Source: Actinomycetes bacterium (GTDB taxonomy: Bacteria > Actinomycetota > Acidimicrobiia > Acidimicrobiales > RAAP-2). From it: 5,826 nt of DNA. Below the pieces are notes generated by a model. That model was not told the DNA's origin. It ran no database searches and saw only the letters and a list, made by a program, of their open reading frames with translations. The stretch is from the NCBI GenBank assembly GCA_025352305.1, contig JANXTQ010000196.1:1-5826 (forward strand), written 5' to 3'. Within the stretch, counting starts at the first letter, position 1; every line of letters starts with the position of its first letter. Below are positions 5,609 to 5,826 of the stretch, piece by piece. Both the position numbers and the translations under genes were made by a program.

Positions 5609-5670
5609 CTCAATGGCAGAGCAATGGACTCTTAATCCACAGGTTTCGGGTTCGAATCCCGAGGGGCGCA
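5599..5670 (+). tRNA. tRNA-Lys, anticodon CTT
   Basis: The acceptor stem is GCGCCTC (5599-5605) with GGGGCGC (5663-5669), including one T-G wobble. The D stem is GCTC/GAGC with a short 7-nt loop AATGGCA. The anticodon stem is ATGGA/TCCAC, in which the outer pair (5624 with 5640) is an A-C mismatch. The loop CTCTTAA gives anticodon CTT (5631-5633), which reads AAG. The T arm is TCGGG-TTCGAAT-CCCGA. The discriminator is A5670 and no CCA is encoded. The gene begins 40 nt after the aldehyde dehydrogenase stop codon, on the same strand. Confidence 0.95.
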
Positions 5671-5826
5671 CTCGGATACGTCGAACATTCATTCAATTGT
5701 GGGCAGTATTCATGGCGACCAGGACGAATTGCTTTCGAGTCAGTGCTCAGCAGTGGTTAGTCACCGGCATTGTTGAACCTTTGCTGGGATACGAATACGT
5801 AACCGTGTAGCTATATGCCGGCTCTC
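5671..5826. other. Right-end region without a supported gene
   Basis: This 156-base stretch after tRNA-Lys shows no convincing gene, terminator hairpin or repeat. A 32-codon reading frame (ATG at 5712, stop ending at 5810) has no clear ribosome site and no recognisable motif. The next gene probably starts beyond the right edge. Confidence 0.6.

Noticed and set aside
3783..5670. Integrated element bounded by tRNA genes
   Set aside because: There is no integrase, no direct repeat of a tRNA 3' end and no foreign cargo; the intervening genes look like ordinary chromosomal genes.
5712..5810. A 32-codon small open frame after tRNA-Lys
   Set aside because: It has no clear ribosome site, no motif and no conserved context; a frame this short is expected by chance.

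Overview
The window looks like an ordinary housekeeping stretch of an actinobacterial chromosome. Three observations point there. A trigger factor gene is followed directly by clpP, an order familiar from Actinomycetota. The ClpP active-site segment has the [11 protein letters not shown] form common in that phylum. There is also a protein of the maleylpyruvate isomerase/mycothiol-dependent family, which is largely actinobacterial. Base composition is moderately G+C-rich by eye. The class cannot be fixed from this window.

Left block (1-2578, all minus strand): three genes read leftward with short gaps. They are a DinB/maleylpyruvate-isomerase-like protein (1769-2578), trigger factor tig (395-1729) and clpP (running off the left edge at base 1). 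Trigger factor catches nascent chains at the ribosome exit and ClpP is the chamber of the Clp protease, so the pair forms a protein-quality-control unit. A 10-nt gap with a ribosome site suggests they share a transcript.

Middle block (2579-4051): tRNA-Pro(TGG) on the plus strand faces a secreted stand-alone SGNH-domain protein on the minus strand (2772-3698). Behind that gene lies tRNA-Arg(TCT) on the minus strand, divergent from tRNA-His(GTG) on the plus strand. Short repeats occupy the gaps between these divergent units.

Right block (4052-5826): a NAD(P)-dependent aldehyde dehydrogenase (4134-5558) has a likely promoter overlapped by a perfect 16-bp palindrome, which looks like a repressor operator. 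Just after it comes tRNA-Lys(CTT). Its 5' acceptor strand is the right arm of a perfect 13-bp inverted repeat, the most striking unexplained structure here. The last 156 bases hold no gene that I can support.

I see no mobile element, CRISPR array, phage gene or clearly new multi-gene system. The points worth following are regulatory: the tRNA-Lys inverted repeat, the aldehyde dehydrogenase palindrome, a possibly leaderless tig, and the stand-alone SGNH protein.
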